From Saprospiraceae bacterium (GTDB lineage Bacteria > Bacteroidota > Bacteroidia > Chitinophagales > Saprospiraceae): a stretch of DNA of 58,309 nucleotides. The DNA is taken from contig JABSSL010000049.1 of the NCBI GenBank assembly GCA_013214355.1, forward strand, positions 1 to 58,309. Reading direction: 5' to 3'. The translations under genes were made by a program, and so were the position numbers. Position 1 is the stretch's first letter. Each line of letters starts with the position of its first letter. Shown here one piece after another: positions 26,801 to 34,944 of the stretch. The notes under the pieces are model-generated. The model was not told the origin of the DNA and ran no database searches. It saw only the letters and a program-made list of their open reading frames with translations.

Positions 26801-27538
26801 CTAGCGGCCATTCTTGGGTTTGTACTTTTGCTCTTTATACTGACCACCGCTTGGTTGAGGATGTACACCGACCATAATGAATCCATTCAGGTGGAGGACT
26901 ATGTTGGAATGACCGTAGAGGAGGCGGTGCGTAAGGCAAAGAGCCGCAGTTTCAAGGTGGTAGTAGATTCCCTGTATGTAGCGGGCAATAAGCCCAATGT
27001 GATTTACAGTCAAACGCCGGAAGCTTTTTCAAGGGTCAAGGAAAATCGAACGATCTTCATGGTGCGCACGACAGCTAAAGGTGTGCCGATCCCCTTTAAG
27101 CCCTCGACAGAGGATTTTCAAGGGGCAAAATCTTATCTCGAATCCCGATCAATTATCGTCAATGAACCCAAAACGATCTTCAATGCTCGAAGACCTGAGG
27201 GCACCATCGTAGAGGCTACCTATAACGGTAAGACCTATCCTATGAGTCAATTGCGAAAAGAGGGGCTTGAGATTTACCAGGGAGAATCTATCGATTTTGT
27301 GGTATACACCCGAGTTTCCGATTACGTGGGCTTGCCGAATCTAGTTTGTAGAACCTTCTCAGAGGCTGAATTCTTGATTCAATCCCGCTTTTTGAAAATG
27401 GGGGTTATCCATGGTAACAAACAGGGATCAGCTTATGTATATAAACAGGAACCAGCTTATGTTCCTGATCAATCGATCCGGAAGGGAACGACCATTAGTC
27501 TGTTCCTGACATCCAGCGAACCGGATGACTGTGAATAG
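23837..27538 (+). CDS. Tandem D-Ala-D-Ala ligase modules fused to membrane-anchored PASTA repeats
   Basis: 1233 residues from ATG 23837 (ATG 23819 adds six). Module 1 (1-465): GIFFGGPSRERE, HGIYGEDG near 120, glycine loop QGSSIGVS near 205, FDYRSKYMPG, RIDGF near 394, NDPNTTSGM near 406. Module 2 (478-900): GVVLGGYSAER, HGRPGEDG near 600, DDGCSAAV near 685, EEKFLAGEGQNITPA, RIDAF near 835, EVNSLPGMT near 855. An acidic linker, one membrane helix (about 989-1010) and three PASTA-like units (about 1020-1233) follow. Ordinary Ddl is about 310-370 residues and soluble. The ligase half should be cytoplasmic, joining D-alanines for peptidoglycan, with PASTA outside, where such domains bind muropeptides or wall proteins. 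Not a simple duplication: the modules have diverged strongly. Confidence 0.88.
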   Translation: MKIKVGIFFGGPSREREISFAGGRTVYDNLNKAIFEPLPIFVDSYRNFILLDWAYIYKGSIRDFFPPVASLPESPNAFQIYQESLGELSDAELDALLNQVGQRIEASELPQLINVAFLALHGIYGEDGQIQQQLADLKIPYTGSGVAASQLGMDKARQKEVMGEKGFPCPKVITLTKPEWLDRGDKDYFEEAKEQIGYPMVIRPANQGSSIGVSIIQASEGARGFHQAMDQAFFRWRLPVLKWSGMSDEEKVAYVRDLTDIRHGLGFPLHLQYQEHAATYYHPETLLAYLNSLPEESDGIALLEAQQSEEKVIIEEFIDGKEFSCIVIRMADGSSVALPPTEIIKGQELFDYRSKYMPGLSRKLTPIDLPDTQINDIRKECERLFEELDFQTYARIDGFITEENIFLNDPNTTSGMLPSSFFFHQAAEIGLNPSQFLTYIIRTSIQERIVEEQEKASYKALLAVVDDAIASLQNQQKERKKIGVVLGGYSAERHISVESGRNIFEKLASSEDYEAIPIFLSGSAEKYEFYQLPINLLLKDNADDIRDKIKTWKAHPIIEDIKQTCQSVTDKYASAEVVFAPQQLTLDQLAKKVDGVFIALHGRPGEDGQLQLQLDAKGVPYNGSGVKSSSLTINKYKTLQTLKANGFKVAGQLLLGKAIYESDPGSFYQEVEATFNYPMIAKPVDDGCSAAVKVLKNREQLEAFTRLIFRPVGTDDASSREILALQPQEEFPAKEDILFEQLIVREEGVHFLEITGGLLTRYNEDGELTYEVFEPSETLSSGAVLSLEEKFLAGEGQNITPARFASTAANYESVASQVKADLEKAAKILNVQGYARIDAFVRVLADGTAETQIIEVNSLPGMTPATCIFHQAAAAGYKPYQFIDQILTFGFDKKAKALAPPVVPVEEVPVSTTQEEVAVAVENDEVEPVNSTITDDSGASYISYADPSETTVSEPTVGPEDESFLGRLKARIVTPVWEFLKAPIFLKNLAAILGFVLLLFILTTAWLRMYTDHNESIQVEDYVGMTVEEAVRKAKSRSFKVVVDSLYVAGNKPNVIYSQTPEAFSRVKENRTIFMVRTTAKGVPIPFKPSTEDFQGAKSYLESRSIIVNEPKTIFNARRPEGTIVEATYNGKTYPMSQLRKEGLEIYQGESIDFVVYTRVSDYVGLPNLVCRTFSEAEFLIQSRFLKMGVIHGNKQGSAYVYKQEPAYVPDQSIRKGTTISLFLTSSEPDDCE

Positions 27539-27686
27539 GTAAATCAAGGGATTTATCCAATCTTAGGGATTTCTGTAAGGCTGATGACTCCCGCAAATTA
27601 AGCGAGAAGTACTAGCACAACATAAAGGCATAAGCGGCGTTCAGAGAGGAGAGAATAACTATTGTATCAACGAAGTAAGCATATTA

Positions 27687-30203
27687 ATGAGAACTGTCTA
27701 CTTATTATTTGCCTTTGTCTTGTTCGTCAGCGGACTACAGGCACAGGAACTGATCCCATTGCAAAACAACAACTACTTAAGACAGCTACAGGAAACTGCT
27801 TCTAAAGACTTCCCAAAGGAAAGAGCAAATCCCAAAATGGTTTGTCCAGTAGAGGAAGAAGGAGTCATCTATGTAAATACCGGCGAAGAGGCACTGATCG
27901 AAATTCCAATCGATACCCTATTAGCTGGAGATGATGGTGGTTTTTTTAGATGTGATAATTGCGATCAAGCCAATTTTGGAATCGCTAGCATCATGGGCAA
28001 TGAACTTTCTTATTCTCCTTTGACTGGATTGGTGGGTAAGGATTTTATCCAGGTCAGCTTCTGTAGCAATGCGGACCCTAATAATTGTTTTGATCAAGTA
28101 ACTATATCGGTGGTGGCTCGACGCCCCGGCCAAAATATTTTCCCAACTACCTTTGTATTGGCTCCAGATGATGAAGTAATTGCCACGGCGATCCCTAATT
28201 TGCCGGGTCAGTTGACTTGTAGTTCTATCGAGGAATGTGAGGATAATTATGAAGGAAGAGACCAAAGGGTAATTCCTATAGATGACACCCGCATTTTTTA
28301 TCGTGCGAGTGCTTTTGCGGGAACGGACTCCCTTTGTCTGGTTATCTGTGATGACTTTGCCATTTGCGATACCTATCACTTCAGCTTTAGAATCACTTCA
28401 GATACGCTTTCCTTGCCTTTCATGGATGATTTCTCGTACGACGGGCCTTATCCCTCGCGGAGCCATTGGCTAGATCGAGAGGCATTCCTCAACAATACAA
28501 TGGCAGCTGGTCCTCCTTCCATAGGGGTAGCATCTCTGGATGGCCTCGATCCTCAAGGTGTGCCATACGGCGGTGGAACAGGTGAAGCTGATCGCTTGAC
28601 GTCCAAGTATTTGAATCTAAAAGGTGCTAATGGAGACCTCGTTTTATCCTACTGGGTACAAGCAAGAGGTTTGGCGGATAAACCGGAAGAATCAGATTCT
28701 TTAATTCTGGAATTCAAAACATTAGATGGAAAGTGGATAGAAATTGAAAAGATACCAGGCTTACTTAACAGCGAGCCATTAACGAGTAATCGGCCTTTTG
28801 AGTTCTATGCTATTTCTGTGCCGCAGGAATATAGATATAATGGCTTTCAGTTTCGCTTTATAAATATCGCGGATCGACGGGGGATGAATGATGTTTGGCA
28901 TATTGATTATGTGCGATTGGATGGTGTACAGATTGATACCTTTATCAATGATATTGCTTTCACGGAGCCGCCCCGGCCGATTCTGAAGAATTATACTAGC
29001 CTACCTTGGCGACATTTCCAAGGTCTCGGAGCTGATGAATTGTCTAGAGATATCTCGGTTGGCTTGTACAATCACGCAAACCAGGGACTGCTGGCTGATC
29101 CAAGCAGCCTAACCTTGCAAGAGCTGACCACCAACTTGAATCCCTTTTTTGGTTCACTAGTATTGCTAAACGGACAAGAGCGGAATGTCACAGAGAAATC
29201 GGCTTCTAATCGAACCTATTCCTTAGATGGTGACCCCGTATTTCCGGATGTTTGGGCTAATTATGCCCTGATTATGGAGGGGCCAAGTTTTGACAATGTT
29301 TCAGGACCAGTTCGCTTCCAGATGAACTACAGTCTTTCCAATAGTACACAGGTTAACACATCCGGTTTTGAAGCCATACAACGTAATGATTTTGTGTCCT
29401 ATACTACTGTTTTTGATAATCAGTTTTCCTATGATGATGGAACGGCAGAACTGTCTTTGGTTTCTGCTCCAGGTACTGACGTAGCGATGAAGTTTACTGC
29501 GGGAGTGGCTGATTCTTTACAGGCAGTAGCCATCCACCACCCTTTCGCTACTGCAGTAGATGTTGAGGAACAGTTTTTTCGTCTGAAAGTATGGGTAGGG
29601 GAGCTCGATGATAGTCCGGAATATCAAGCCGTTTTAAATCCCTTCTTCGCTACTAACAACTTCGATACTTTACAAGGCTTCACAACCTACTTGTTAACTA
29701 ATGATGAAGGCGAGGGAGAAGCTCTATATCTCCCACCTGGGGACTTCTATGTCGGCTGGGAACAAGCTTCTGCTTGCGATTTCAATCAGTGCGTTCCGGT
29801 GGGATATGATCGCAATCAACCTCAGGCCTTGAACTTTACTTTTAGAAATGCCGGTGTACAATGGGAGCCTATTAACCTATTTATTCCAGGTGCTTTGATG
29901 ATTCGGCCAATTGTCGGAAGCGAAAAGCCCATCTCTACGCCAGTTGAAGAGATAGAGAAAGGACTGACTGAAGTAAAGTTATACCCCAATCCAGCTCGGG
30001 ATCAGTTATTTGTGAAGCTGTTAGAGGCGAATTATGATGACTACGAGTATACGCTGTTTAGCCAAGTTGGACAGCGACTTAAATATGGGGTTTTAGAACC
30101 AAGTATCTCCCTAGATGGTTTGATTAATGGGACTTATTTTGTGCAGCTGCGCAATGTAGATACCAATCAAATCGAAAGACGAAAACTAATCATTATAAAA
30201 TAG
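27687..30203 (+). CDS. Secreted protein with T9SS type A sorting tail
   Basis: 838 residues. A signal peptide (about 1-19, ending LQAQ) precedes an extracellular part with paired cysteines (RCDNCDQ, CSSIEECE, CLVICDDFAICD), suggesting disulfides. The middle (about 245-400) holds a jelly-roll-like region (FMDDFSYDGPYPS and KYLNLKGANGDLVLSYWVQ) resembling carbohydrate-binding or MAM-like folds. The last 80 residues (VKLYPNPARDQLFV ending in RRKLIIIK) are a T9SS type A sorting domain. No catalytic motif seen. The rhodanese gene begins seven bases after its stop, so the two are probably cotranscribed. Confidence 0.85.
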   Translation: MRTVYLLFAFVLFVSGLQAQELIPLQNNNYLRQLQETASKDFPKERANPKMVCPVEEEGVIYVNTGEEALIEIPIDTLLAGDDGGFFRCDNCDQANFGIASIMGNELSYSPLTGLVGKDFIQVSFCSNADPNNCFDQVTISVVARRPGQNIFPTTFVLAPDDEVIATAIPNLPGQLTCSSIEECEDNYEGRDQRVIPIDDTRIFYRASAFAGTDSLCLVICDDFAICDTYHFSFRITSDTLSLPFMDDFSYDGPYPSRSHWLDREAFLNNTMAAGPPSIGVASLDGLDPQGVPYGGGTGEADRLTSKYLNLKGANGDLVLSYWVQARGLADKPEESDSLILEFKTLDGKWIEIEKIPGLLNSEPLTSNRPFEFYAISVPQEYRYNGFQFRFINIADRRGMNDVWHIDYVRLDGVQIDTFINDIAFTEPPRPILKNYTSLPWRHFQGLGADELSRDISVGLYNHANQGLLADPSSLTLQELTTNLNPFFGSLVLLNGQERNVTEKSASNRTYSLDGDPVFPDVWANYALIMEGPSFDNVSGPVRFQMNYSLSNSTQVNTSGFEAIQRNDFVSYTTVFDNQFSYDDGTAELSLVSAPGTDVAMKFTAGVADSLQAVAIHHPFATAVDVEEQFFRLKVWVGELDDSPEYQAVLNPFFATNNFDTLQGFTTYLLTNDEGEGEALYLPPGDFYVGWEQASACDFNQCVPVGYDRNQPQALNFTFRNAGVQWEPINLFIPGALMIRPIVGSEKPISTPVEEIEKGLTEVKLYPNPARDQLFVKLLEANYDDYEYTLFSQVGQRLKYGVLEPSISLDGLINGTYFVQLRNVDTNQIERRKLIIIK

Positions 30204-30210
30204 TCATCAC

Positions 30211-30519
30211 ATGGATATAAATGTGCAAGAATTAAAAGAAAGGCTTGATAAAGGCGAAGAGCTCGTATTGATTGATGTTCGCCAACCCAACGAGCACGAA
30301 GAGTTCAATGTGGGAGGCAAATTGATCCCCTTGGGCACGGTGCCAATGCGAATGAGTGAGATCACTGAGAATAAAGATGCGGAAGTTGTGGTTTACTGCC
30401 GTTCTGGTGGTCGAAGTGGCCAAGCTAAGCAGTTCTTAATGCAAAATGGCTTTACTAATGTTCGCAACCTGCAAGGGGGGATGTTGGCGTGGGTAGATGC
30501 TTTTGGAGCGACTAAGTAA
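30211..30519 (+). CDS. Rhodanese-like sulfurtransferase domain protein
   Basis: 102 residues, a single rhodanese domain covering the whole protein. The active-site loop is YCRSGGRSG, with the persulfide-forming cysteine at its start, as in GlpE/PspE-type enzymes. Strands IDVRQPNEHEEF and the end NVRNLQGGMLAWVDAFG are typical. It moves sulfane sulfur to an acceptor, perhaps in detoxification or sulfur trafficking. No signal peptide, so cytoplasmic. Seven bases downstream of the T9SS protein; no functional link between them is evident. Confidence 0.92.
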   Translation: MDINVQELKERLDKGEELVLIDVRQPNEHEEFNVGGKLIPLGTVPMRMSEITENKDAEVVVYCRSGGRSGQAKQFLMQNGFTNVRNLQGGMLAWVDAFGATK

Positions 30520-30548
30520 GTTACTATACCTCCCTTGGTGGAATAAAT

Positions 30549-31010
30549 CTATAAATCCAGTCCTAGATAAATGACATCTGGGACTGGATTGTTATAATAG
30601 GGGGGTATTAGTTCGAAGCCTAAATTTTTGTAGATCCTTACAGCCCCCTTCATAGTCGGTAGCGTGTCTAGTACCATTTGTTTATAGCCTGCCCGACCCG
30701 CTTCCTCGATGCAAACCTGGGCGAGTTTTTTGCCCAGTTGGCGACCGCGGAATTCGGGGCGTACGTATAGTCTTTTCATCTCACAACGATCTTTCCCTTT
30801 CTCTCTAAAAGCAATGCAGCCCGCCATTCCTTCTGCTTCCTCTGCCAGAAGCAATAAGCCCTGAGGAGGGCTATACATTTGCTCCATCGTTCGGAATTCG
30901 CCAGCATAATCTTGGTAGGAAAGATCAATCCCTAGCCAGTCTACGTATTCCTGTACTAATTCTCTCGCGGTGGCCCAGTGTGCTGCACTTGTAGCTACAA
31001 CGATCTTCAT
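30549..31010 (-). CDS. GNAT-family N-acetyltransferase
   Basis: 153 residues with a full GNAT core: an N-terminal helix pair, GCIAFREKGKDRCEMKRLYV (strands 4 and 5), the acetyl-CoA binding loop PEFRGRQLGKKLAQ (R/Q-x-x-G-x-G/A type), and VRIYKNLGFELIPPYY at the end. The substrate is not known. Transcribed six bases after the SPOR protein gene, so likely its operon partner. Its last codons contain a 10-bp inverted repeat that may end convergent transcripts from both sides. Confidence 0.92.
   Translation of the reverse strand: MKIVVATSAAHWATARELVQEYVDWLGIDLSYQDYAGEFRTMEQMYSPPQGLLLLAEEAEGMAGCIAFREKGKDRCEMKRLYVRPEFRGRQLGKKLAQVCIEEAGRAGYKQMVLDTLPTMKGAVRIYKNLGFELIPPYYNNPVPDVIYLGLDL
30554..30590. 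terminator. 10-bp inverted repeat at convergent gene ends
   Basis: AATCCAGTCC (30554-30563) pairs perfectly with GGACTGGATT (30581-30590), loop 17 bases. It lies in the last codons of the acetyltransferase and just after the rhodanese gene. No strong U run on either side, so termination is a fair guess only. Confidence 0.4.
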
Positions 31011-31016
31011 ATAGTC

Positions 31017-31631
31017 TTAGTTCTTTCGTTTCACAAAAGCATCAATACCTTTGGTTTCGACCTCCGTAGCGAGTTTGTTGGCAGATTTAGCATCAGTAAA
31101 GCGACCTACTAAGGCTACCGCTAAAGATCCTCCGTTAAAGCTGGCTACGCGAGCATCATCAAAGCCCAACTGCTTTAGTCGCCGTACTTGCGCCTCTGCA
31201 TTGGCCTTTTGCTTAAAGGATCCCGCCAACACCAGGAAGTCCCCTGCGGCCGCAGTTTCCGTGTCGAAGCTAGCAGGTACTTCTTCCTCCGGTTCTTTTT
31301 CTTTTGCTGCGATAGGTTCTGTTTCTTGAGTGGGGCTTTCGTCTTCGTCAGCCGAACCTTCCTCTTCTTCTACTAGCGTGCCATTATTTACACTTAGATC
31401 TTCATCATCTAGATCACCTTCTTCAGCGGCGATGGGATCAACAATCCGTCCTTCATCATCAAAAGTTAGGGTATCCGGGGGAGTAGTTTCCTTATTTTCC
31501 TGGACCTGGATGGAGGTAATGGGAGATGCGTTTTTGAGCTCGCGTAATTTGATCGTTTTGTACACTAGGTACCCCAATGCCGCTAAGCAAAGGCCTACAA
31601 TCAAAACGGTAAATGAGTCAAGTTTCGACAT
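31017..31631 (-). CDS. Membrane-anchored SPOR-domain protein
   Basis: 204 residues. One N-terminal helix (about 7-27) anchors it in the inner membrane. An acidic, low-complexity linker (about 40-125, rich in Asp/Glu/Pro) follows, then a SPOR domain (about 128-204) with FLVLAGSFKQKANAEAQVRRLKQLGF and VALVGRFTDAKSANKLATEV. SPOR domains bind denuded glycan strands at division sites, so a cell-wall or septal role is likely. The layout resembles FtsN-like proteins, but essential-FtsN features cannot be judged. First gene of a two-gene transcript with the acetyltransferase. Confidence 0.88.
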   Translation of the reverse strand: MSKLDSFTVLIVGLCLAALGYLVYKTIKLRELKNASPITSIQVQENKETTPPDTLTFDDEGRIVDPIAAEEGDLDDEDLSVNNGTLVEEEEGSADEDESPTQETEPIAAKEKEPEEEVPASFDTETAAAGDFLVLAGSFKQKANAEAQVRRLKQLGFDDARVASFNGGSLAVALVGRFTDAKSANKLATEVETKGIDAFVKRKN

Positions 31632-31801
31632 AGTACGTGCTTTTTTTGAAATTTAAAGACTTCTTTTTCAGTAGTTTAACTCCTTAAAGGTAGTTTTTTT
31701 TGGTTTTCCATAAAATAAAATCCTCCCTTTTAGCATTTATAGATTGTCTTCACAACTACTCCTCAAGTATCCACTACTATCAGAGTATAATCCAACTTCA
31801 A

Positions 31802-31816
31802 GTGGAATAATTCCAC
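31802..31816. promoter_or_regulatory. 15-bp palindrome in the SPOR/ankyrin divergent gap
   Basis: GTGGAATAATTCCAC is a perfect dyad with a three-base centre. It lies about 60 bases upstream of TAACTTTA (31875-31882), a one-mismatch -7 box for the ankyrin gene. A regulator site is possible; the rest of 31632-31925 is AT-rich and has no ORF. Confidence 0.35.
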
Positions 31817-31925
31817 AATTCTCATTAATCCTTAATTTTCTTTTCAGCCTGCTCTATATCGAGGCAGACCGACATAACTTTATTTATGCAGCAAATATAC
31901 TTTTTGATAATTAAAACCGGACGAC

Positions 31926-33071
31926 ATGAGAGCTACACTGATCATAGTGGCACTAGCCCTAATCTTGCCGGTGGGAGGTATATTTGCGCAAGAAATTTCC
32001 CCCACCCCAGCTGTTGACACACTAGAAGAAGTTAAGCTAGAGGAGGAGAAAACTTCCAAAAAGAAGAAAAAGAAACGCACACCAGAAGAAGTAAAGCAGC
32101 AGTTTTTCGAGGCTATTCAGAATGGAGATGTCGAGCATGTAAGCGAGTCGCTTGACGCCATGAAATATTACCAGCACAACAAGGATGGTGAAACGGCCCT
32201 TACCTTGGCCATTCAACAGGGGAACACCGAAATGGTACGCCAATTGGTCCAGAAAGCAGTGATCAATTTTAAAAATAAAGAGGGAGAAACACCGCTCACC
32301 CTTGCCCTCAAAAAGAAGAATACCTCAATTATCCAATTAGTCATAAAGAGAGCCAAAGCAGGCCTAAAAAATGATGCTGGCGAAAGCCCGCTGATGCTGG
32401 CCATGGAGCTCAAGGATTTAAAATTGTTACAAACACTCATCGAGAAAGGGGCAGATGTCAATCGAAAATCGAATGGCATCACCCCGATCGCAAAGGCCAC
32501 CGAAATGAACAATGTGCGGATGGTGGCACTGCTCGTTCGGAACGGAGGAGACCCGAGTCAAGCTAATGATGATGGTGAAATTCCATTGTACATCGCAGTG
32601 CGCAACGGTTATAATGTGATTAGTGGCATTTTACTGCATAAGAGTGAGCAGGCAGGGGCGGATGCCAACTGGAAAACGGATATGGGAGAAACGCTACTCA
32701 ATATCGCCATTGAAGAAGGGCATGAGCAGGTGGCTAGAATTCTCGTTGATTTCGGAGCAGATGTCGAAGGTATGGACTACATGGAAAATACCGGCTTGCA
32801 TCTTGCAGCTGAGAAGGGTGACCTTGCTTTGGTTAAAGTATTGTTGGAAAAAGGAGCCAATTTTGATCACCCAAATATCATGGGAACTACGCCCATTATG
32901 GCTGCTGCACAGAAAGGCCATAATGCGGTGGCAGACTTATTGGCAGAACACGGAGCGAACCCAAGTGTAAGAAATTTTGAAGGGCTAGCGGCAAACGATT
33001 ACGGAAGCTATAAGTCTTCAGCTGATCAGGAGATTATGGATGCCGTTTTTGAGTTGACCGAACAGCAATAG
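31926..33071 (+). CDS. Secreted ankyrin-repeat protein
   Basis: 381 residues. A signal peptide (about 1-22, ending GIFAQ) and a short Lys-rich segment precede about nine ankyrin repeats (about 55-365). Clear examples are NKDGETALTLAIQQGNTEMVRQLVQKA, KDLKLLQTLIEKGADVNRKSNG, MENTGLHLAAEKGDLALVKVLLEKGANFDHPN and GTTPIMAAAQKGHNAVADLLAEHGANP. Ankyrin stacks bind other proteins; a periplasmic or surface partner is expected. The gene ends with a strong rho-independent terminator, so it is monocistronic. Confidence 0.9.
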   Translation: MRATLIIVALALILPVGGIFAQEISPTPAVDTLEEVKLEEEKTSKKKKKKRTPEEVKQQFFEAIQNGDVEHVSESLDAMKYYQHNKDGETALTLAIQQGNTEMVRQLVQKAVINFKNKEGETPLTLALKKKNTSIIQLVIKRAKAGLKNDAGESPLMLAMELKDLKLLQTLIEKGADVNRKSNGITPIAKATEMNNVRMVALLVRNGGDPSQANDDGEIPLYIAVRNGYNVISGILLHKSEQAGADANWKTDMGETLLNIAIEEGHEQVARILVDFGADVEGMDYMENTGLHLAAEKGDLALVKVLLEKGANFDHPNIMGTTPIMAAAQKGHNAVADLLAEHGANPSVRNFEGLAANDYGSYKSSADQEIMDAVFELTEQQ

Positions 33072-33145
33072 TCCTTTCTCAATAAAGAAGCACAAATGTT
33101 GATAGGTGAAAAATGGGATTTCAAGATCTCAATTTCATGATTTCC

Positions 33146-33168
33146 GGGGCCGAAAGGCCCCTTTTTTT
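33146..33168 (+). terminator. Rho-independent terminator of the ankyrin gene
   Basis: Perfect 6-bp stem GGGGCC-gaaa-GGCCCC followed by seven T. The GNRA-type loop and pure GC stem make it the clearest terminator in the window. Confidence 0.93.
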
Positions 33169-33273
33169 ATGACCCTCGCTAATTTTCATCCCTAAAAAAA
33201 AGGCGTTGAACGGGCTAAATCCCGTCTTGATCTAATTGACTATAAATGCCTTAGTCGTTGATAAAAGCTTTTT

Positions 33274-33281
33274 TACATTTG
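33274..33281 (+). promoter_or_regulatory. -7 promoter box TACATTTG
   Basis: Exact TAnnTTTG match, 332 bases before the DUF2911 start; TTG at 33258-33260 is rather close for a -33 element. Confidence 0.4.
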
Positions 33282-33317
33282 TTTAAGAGAAATCACCCGA
33301 CTGTAGTACTATCTAAT

Positions 33318-33357
33318 GTTAGTAAAGCTCCCTTTTATAGGAAAAAGCTTTACTAAC
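33318..33357 (+). other. 12-bp perfect hairpin in the DUF2911 leader
   Basis: GTTAGTAAAGCT (33318-33329) and AGCTTTACTAAC (33346-33357) pair without mismatch over a 16-base loop. Not followed by a U run. Possible regulatory RNA structure or protein-binding site. Confidence 0.5.
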
Positions 33358-33612
33358 TCAACAGGCAGATCCAACTATAACAAGTGTTCTTTTCAGGTAA
33401 TTCAACCTGACACCTTTTATCCTATTTAACTTCAGTTAGCGGGTATTTCGCTAGATTCGATTAGTAGAAGATCAAACGCTCAGATTCTTCTTGATGCCAA
33501 AGCAGTTTTCCTCTCAAGACAGATTACCGTTAGCAAATTCGAAAGATAGACGACCTTACTGGTAAACAGGTATATACATTCACTATTCATTGTTCCATAA
33601 ATCTTTCATGTA

Positions 33613-34752
33613 ATGATTACCAAAAGGACTACCCAACTGTTTTTACTCTTTGTTTTTGTTGTTACGATAGGTAAATCACAAATCACCTTACCACCTAGCG
33701 GTGGAAATCAAAAAAGCATCGTCACCCAATACATTGGAGCTATCGCTCATGTATCGGTGATCTACAACAGCCCAGACGTAACTGCCTCCAATGGACAAGA
33801 CCGGAAAGGACAAATCTGGGGACAACTAGTACCTTACGAAATGGCACCCAATAACTTTGGTTCCGCTAAAGAGATTCCTTGGCGTGCTGGTGCTAATGAA
33901 AACACCGTTATTAAGTTTTCCCATGATGTAAAAGTCCAGGGAAAGACGCTGAAAGCGGGTAAGTACGGATTCCATATAATACCTAAAGAAAACGGAGCCT
34001 GGACCTTGATTTTTAATAAAAACACCTCTGCATGGGGGAGTTATTTCTATGATCAAGCAGATGATGTGCTTCGGGTAGAAGCCACACCTGAAAAGGTAGA
34101 ATATACCGAGTGGTTAAGTTATGAATTTACGGATCGCCAGGCTGAATCTGCGGTTCTGGCACTGAAGTGGGAAAATCTCCAAATCCCCTTTAAGATAGAA
34201 CTGTCCAATCCTAAGGATCTTTACGTAGAAACGATTCGGGATGAACTCCAAGGATCGACCGGTTTTCAATACCAGGCCTGGGTAAGTGCAGTCAACTACT
34301 GCGTATCCAATGATGTGAATCTAGAGGAGGCCTTAGTTTGGGCTGACAATGCCATTAGCGCACCCTTTGTTGGCCAGGAGAATTTCACCACTCTATCCGC
34401 AAAAGCCGCTGTCTTGAATAAGCTAAATCGAGGTGATGAAGCCATCGCAACCATGGATAAGGCGGTAAAACATGCTACGGCAACTACCTTCCAAATCCAC
34501 CAGTTTGGCCGGCAATTGATTGGACTAGGTCAAAAGGAAAAAGCCTTGGAAATTTTCAAGTATAATGCGGAGCGCTTTGGCGAGGCTTGGCCCACGCACG
34601 TTGGTCTGGCAAGAGGTTATTCTGCGGTAGGTCAATACGATAAAGCATTGAAACATGCAAAACTGGCTCATGGCCAAGCTCCTGATCAATTAAATAAAGA
34701 TAGCTTAGCCGCTATGATGGAGAAGTTGCAGCAGAAACAGGATGTCAATTAA
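33613..34752 (+). CDS. DUF2911 protein with C-terminal TPR region
   Basis: 379 residues. A signal peptide (about 1-22, ending GKSQ) and a DUF2911 domain (about 30-195) with VIYNSPDVTASNGQDRKGQIWGQL, PWRAGANENTVIKFSHDV and GKYGFHIIPKENGAWTLIFN. The C-terminal third (about 215-370) has tetratricopeptide-like helices, for example ALVWADNAISAPFVGQENF, GDEAIATMDKAVKHA and GQYDKALKHAKLAHGQA. The domain is very common in Bacteroidota and has no assigned biochemical role. Probably periplasmic. A long, structured leader precedes it and a 16-bp hairpin follows it. Confidence 0.9.
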   Translation: MITKRTTQLFLLFVFVVTIGKSQITLPPSGGNQKSIVTQYIGAIAHVSVIYNSPDVTASNGQDRKGQIWGQLVPYEMAPNNFGSAKEIPWRAGANENTVIKFSHDVKVQGKTLKAGKYGFHIIPKENGAWTLIFNKNTSAWGSYFYDQADDVLRVEATPEKVEYTEWLSYEFTDRQAESAVLALKWENLQIPFKIELSNPKDLYVETIRDELQGSTGFQYQAWVSAVNYCVSNDVNLEEALVWADNAISAPFVGQENFTTLSAKAAVLNKLNRGDEAIATMDKAVKHATATTFQIHQFGRQLIGLGQKEKALEIFKYNAERFGEAWPTHVGLARGYSAVGQYDKALKHAKLAHGQAPDQLNKDSLAAMMEKLQQKQDVN

Positions 34753-34784
34753 AGCCAATCTGATTTTTTGCAGCTTCTAAATGA

Positions 34785-34836
34785 GTAGGACTTTGAGGGG
34801 ATAAACTCTAAGTGAGCGAACCTCTCGAAGTCCTAC
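34785..34836 (+). terminator. 16-bp hairpin after the DUF2911 gene
   Basis: Arms 34785-34800 (GTAGGACTTTGAGGGG) and 34821-34836 (CCTCTCGAAGTCCTAC) pair fully, using two G-U pairs, with a 20-base loop. It begins 33 bases after the stop codon. No U run follows, so it may protect the mRNA 3-prime end instead of terminating. Confidence 0.55.
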
Positions 34837-34944
34837 CTATCCCTCCCTTTGCCTCGTGTTCTCTAGGTGCTTAAGTATACCTCATCTCATTCTCGTATCC
34901 TTAGCGGCTTTTACTGGCAAATTTGTGTTCGAGCACGAACCAAA

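Larger units (their letters stand above)
33072..33612. other. Structured intergenic region before the DUF2911 gene
   Basis: No ORF of interest. It holds the ankyrin terminator (33146-33168), a small ACGGG/CCCGT hairpin near 33220, a -7 box TACATTTG (33274-33281), a perfect 12-bp hairpin (33318-33357) and a TCAGGT/ACCTGA hairpin (33393-33410). If transcription begins after the box, the following gene has a leader of about 325 bases. Confidence 0.6.
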
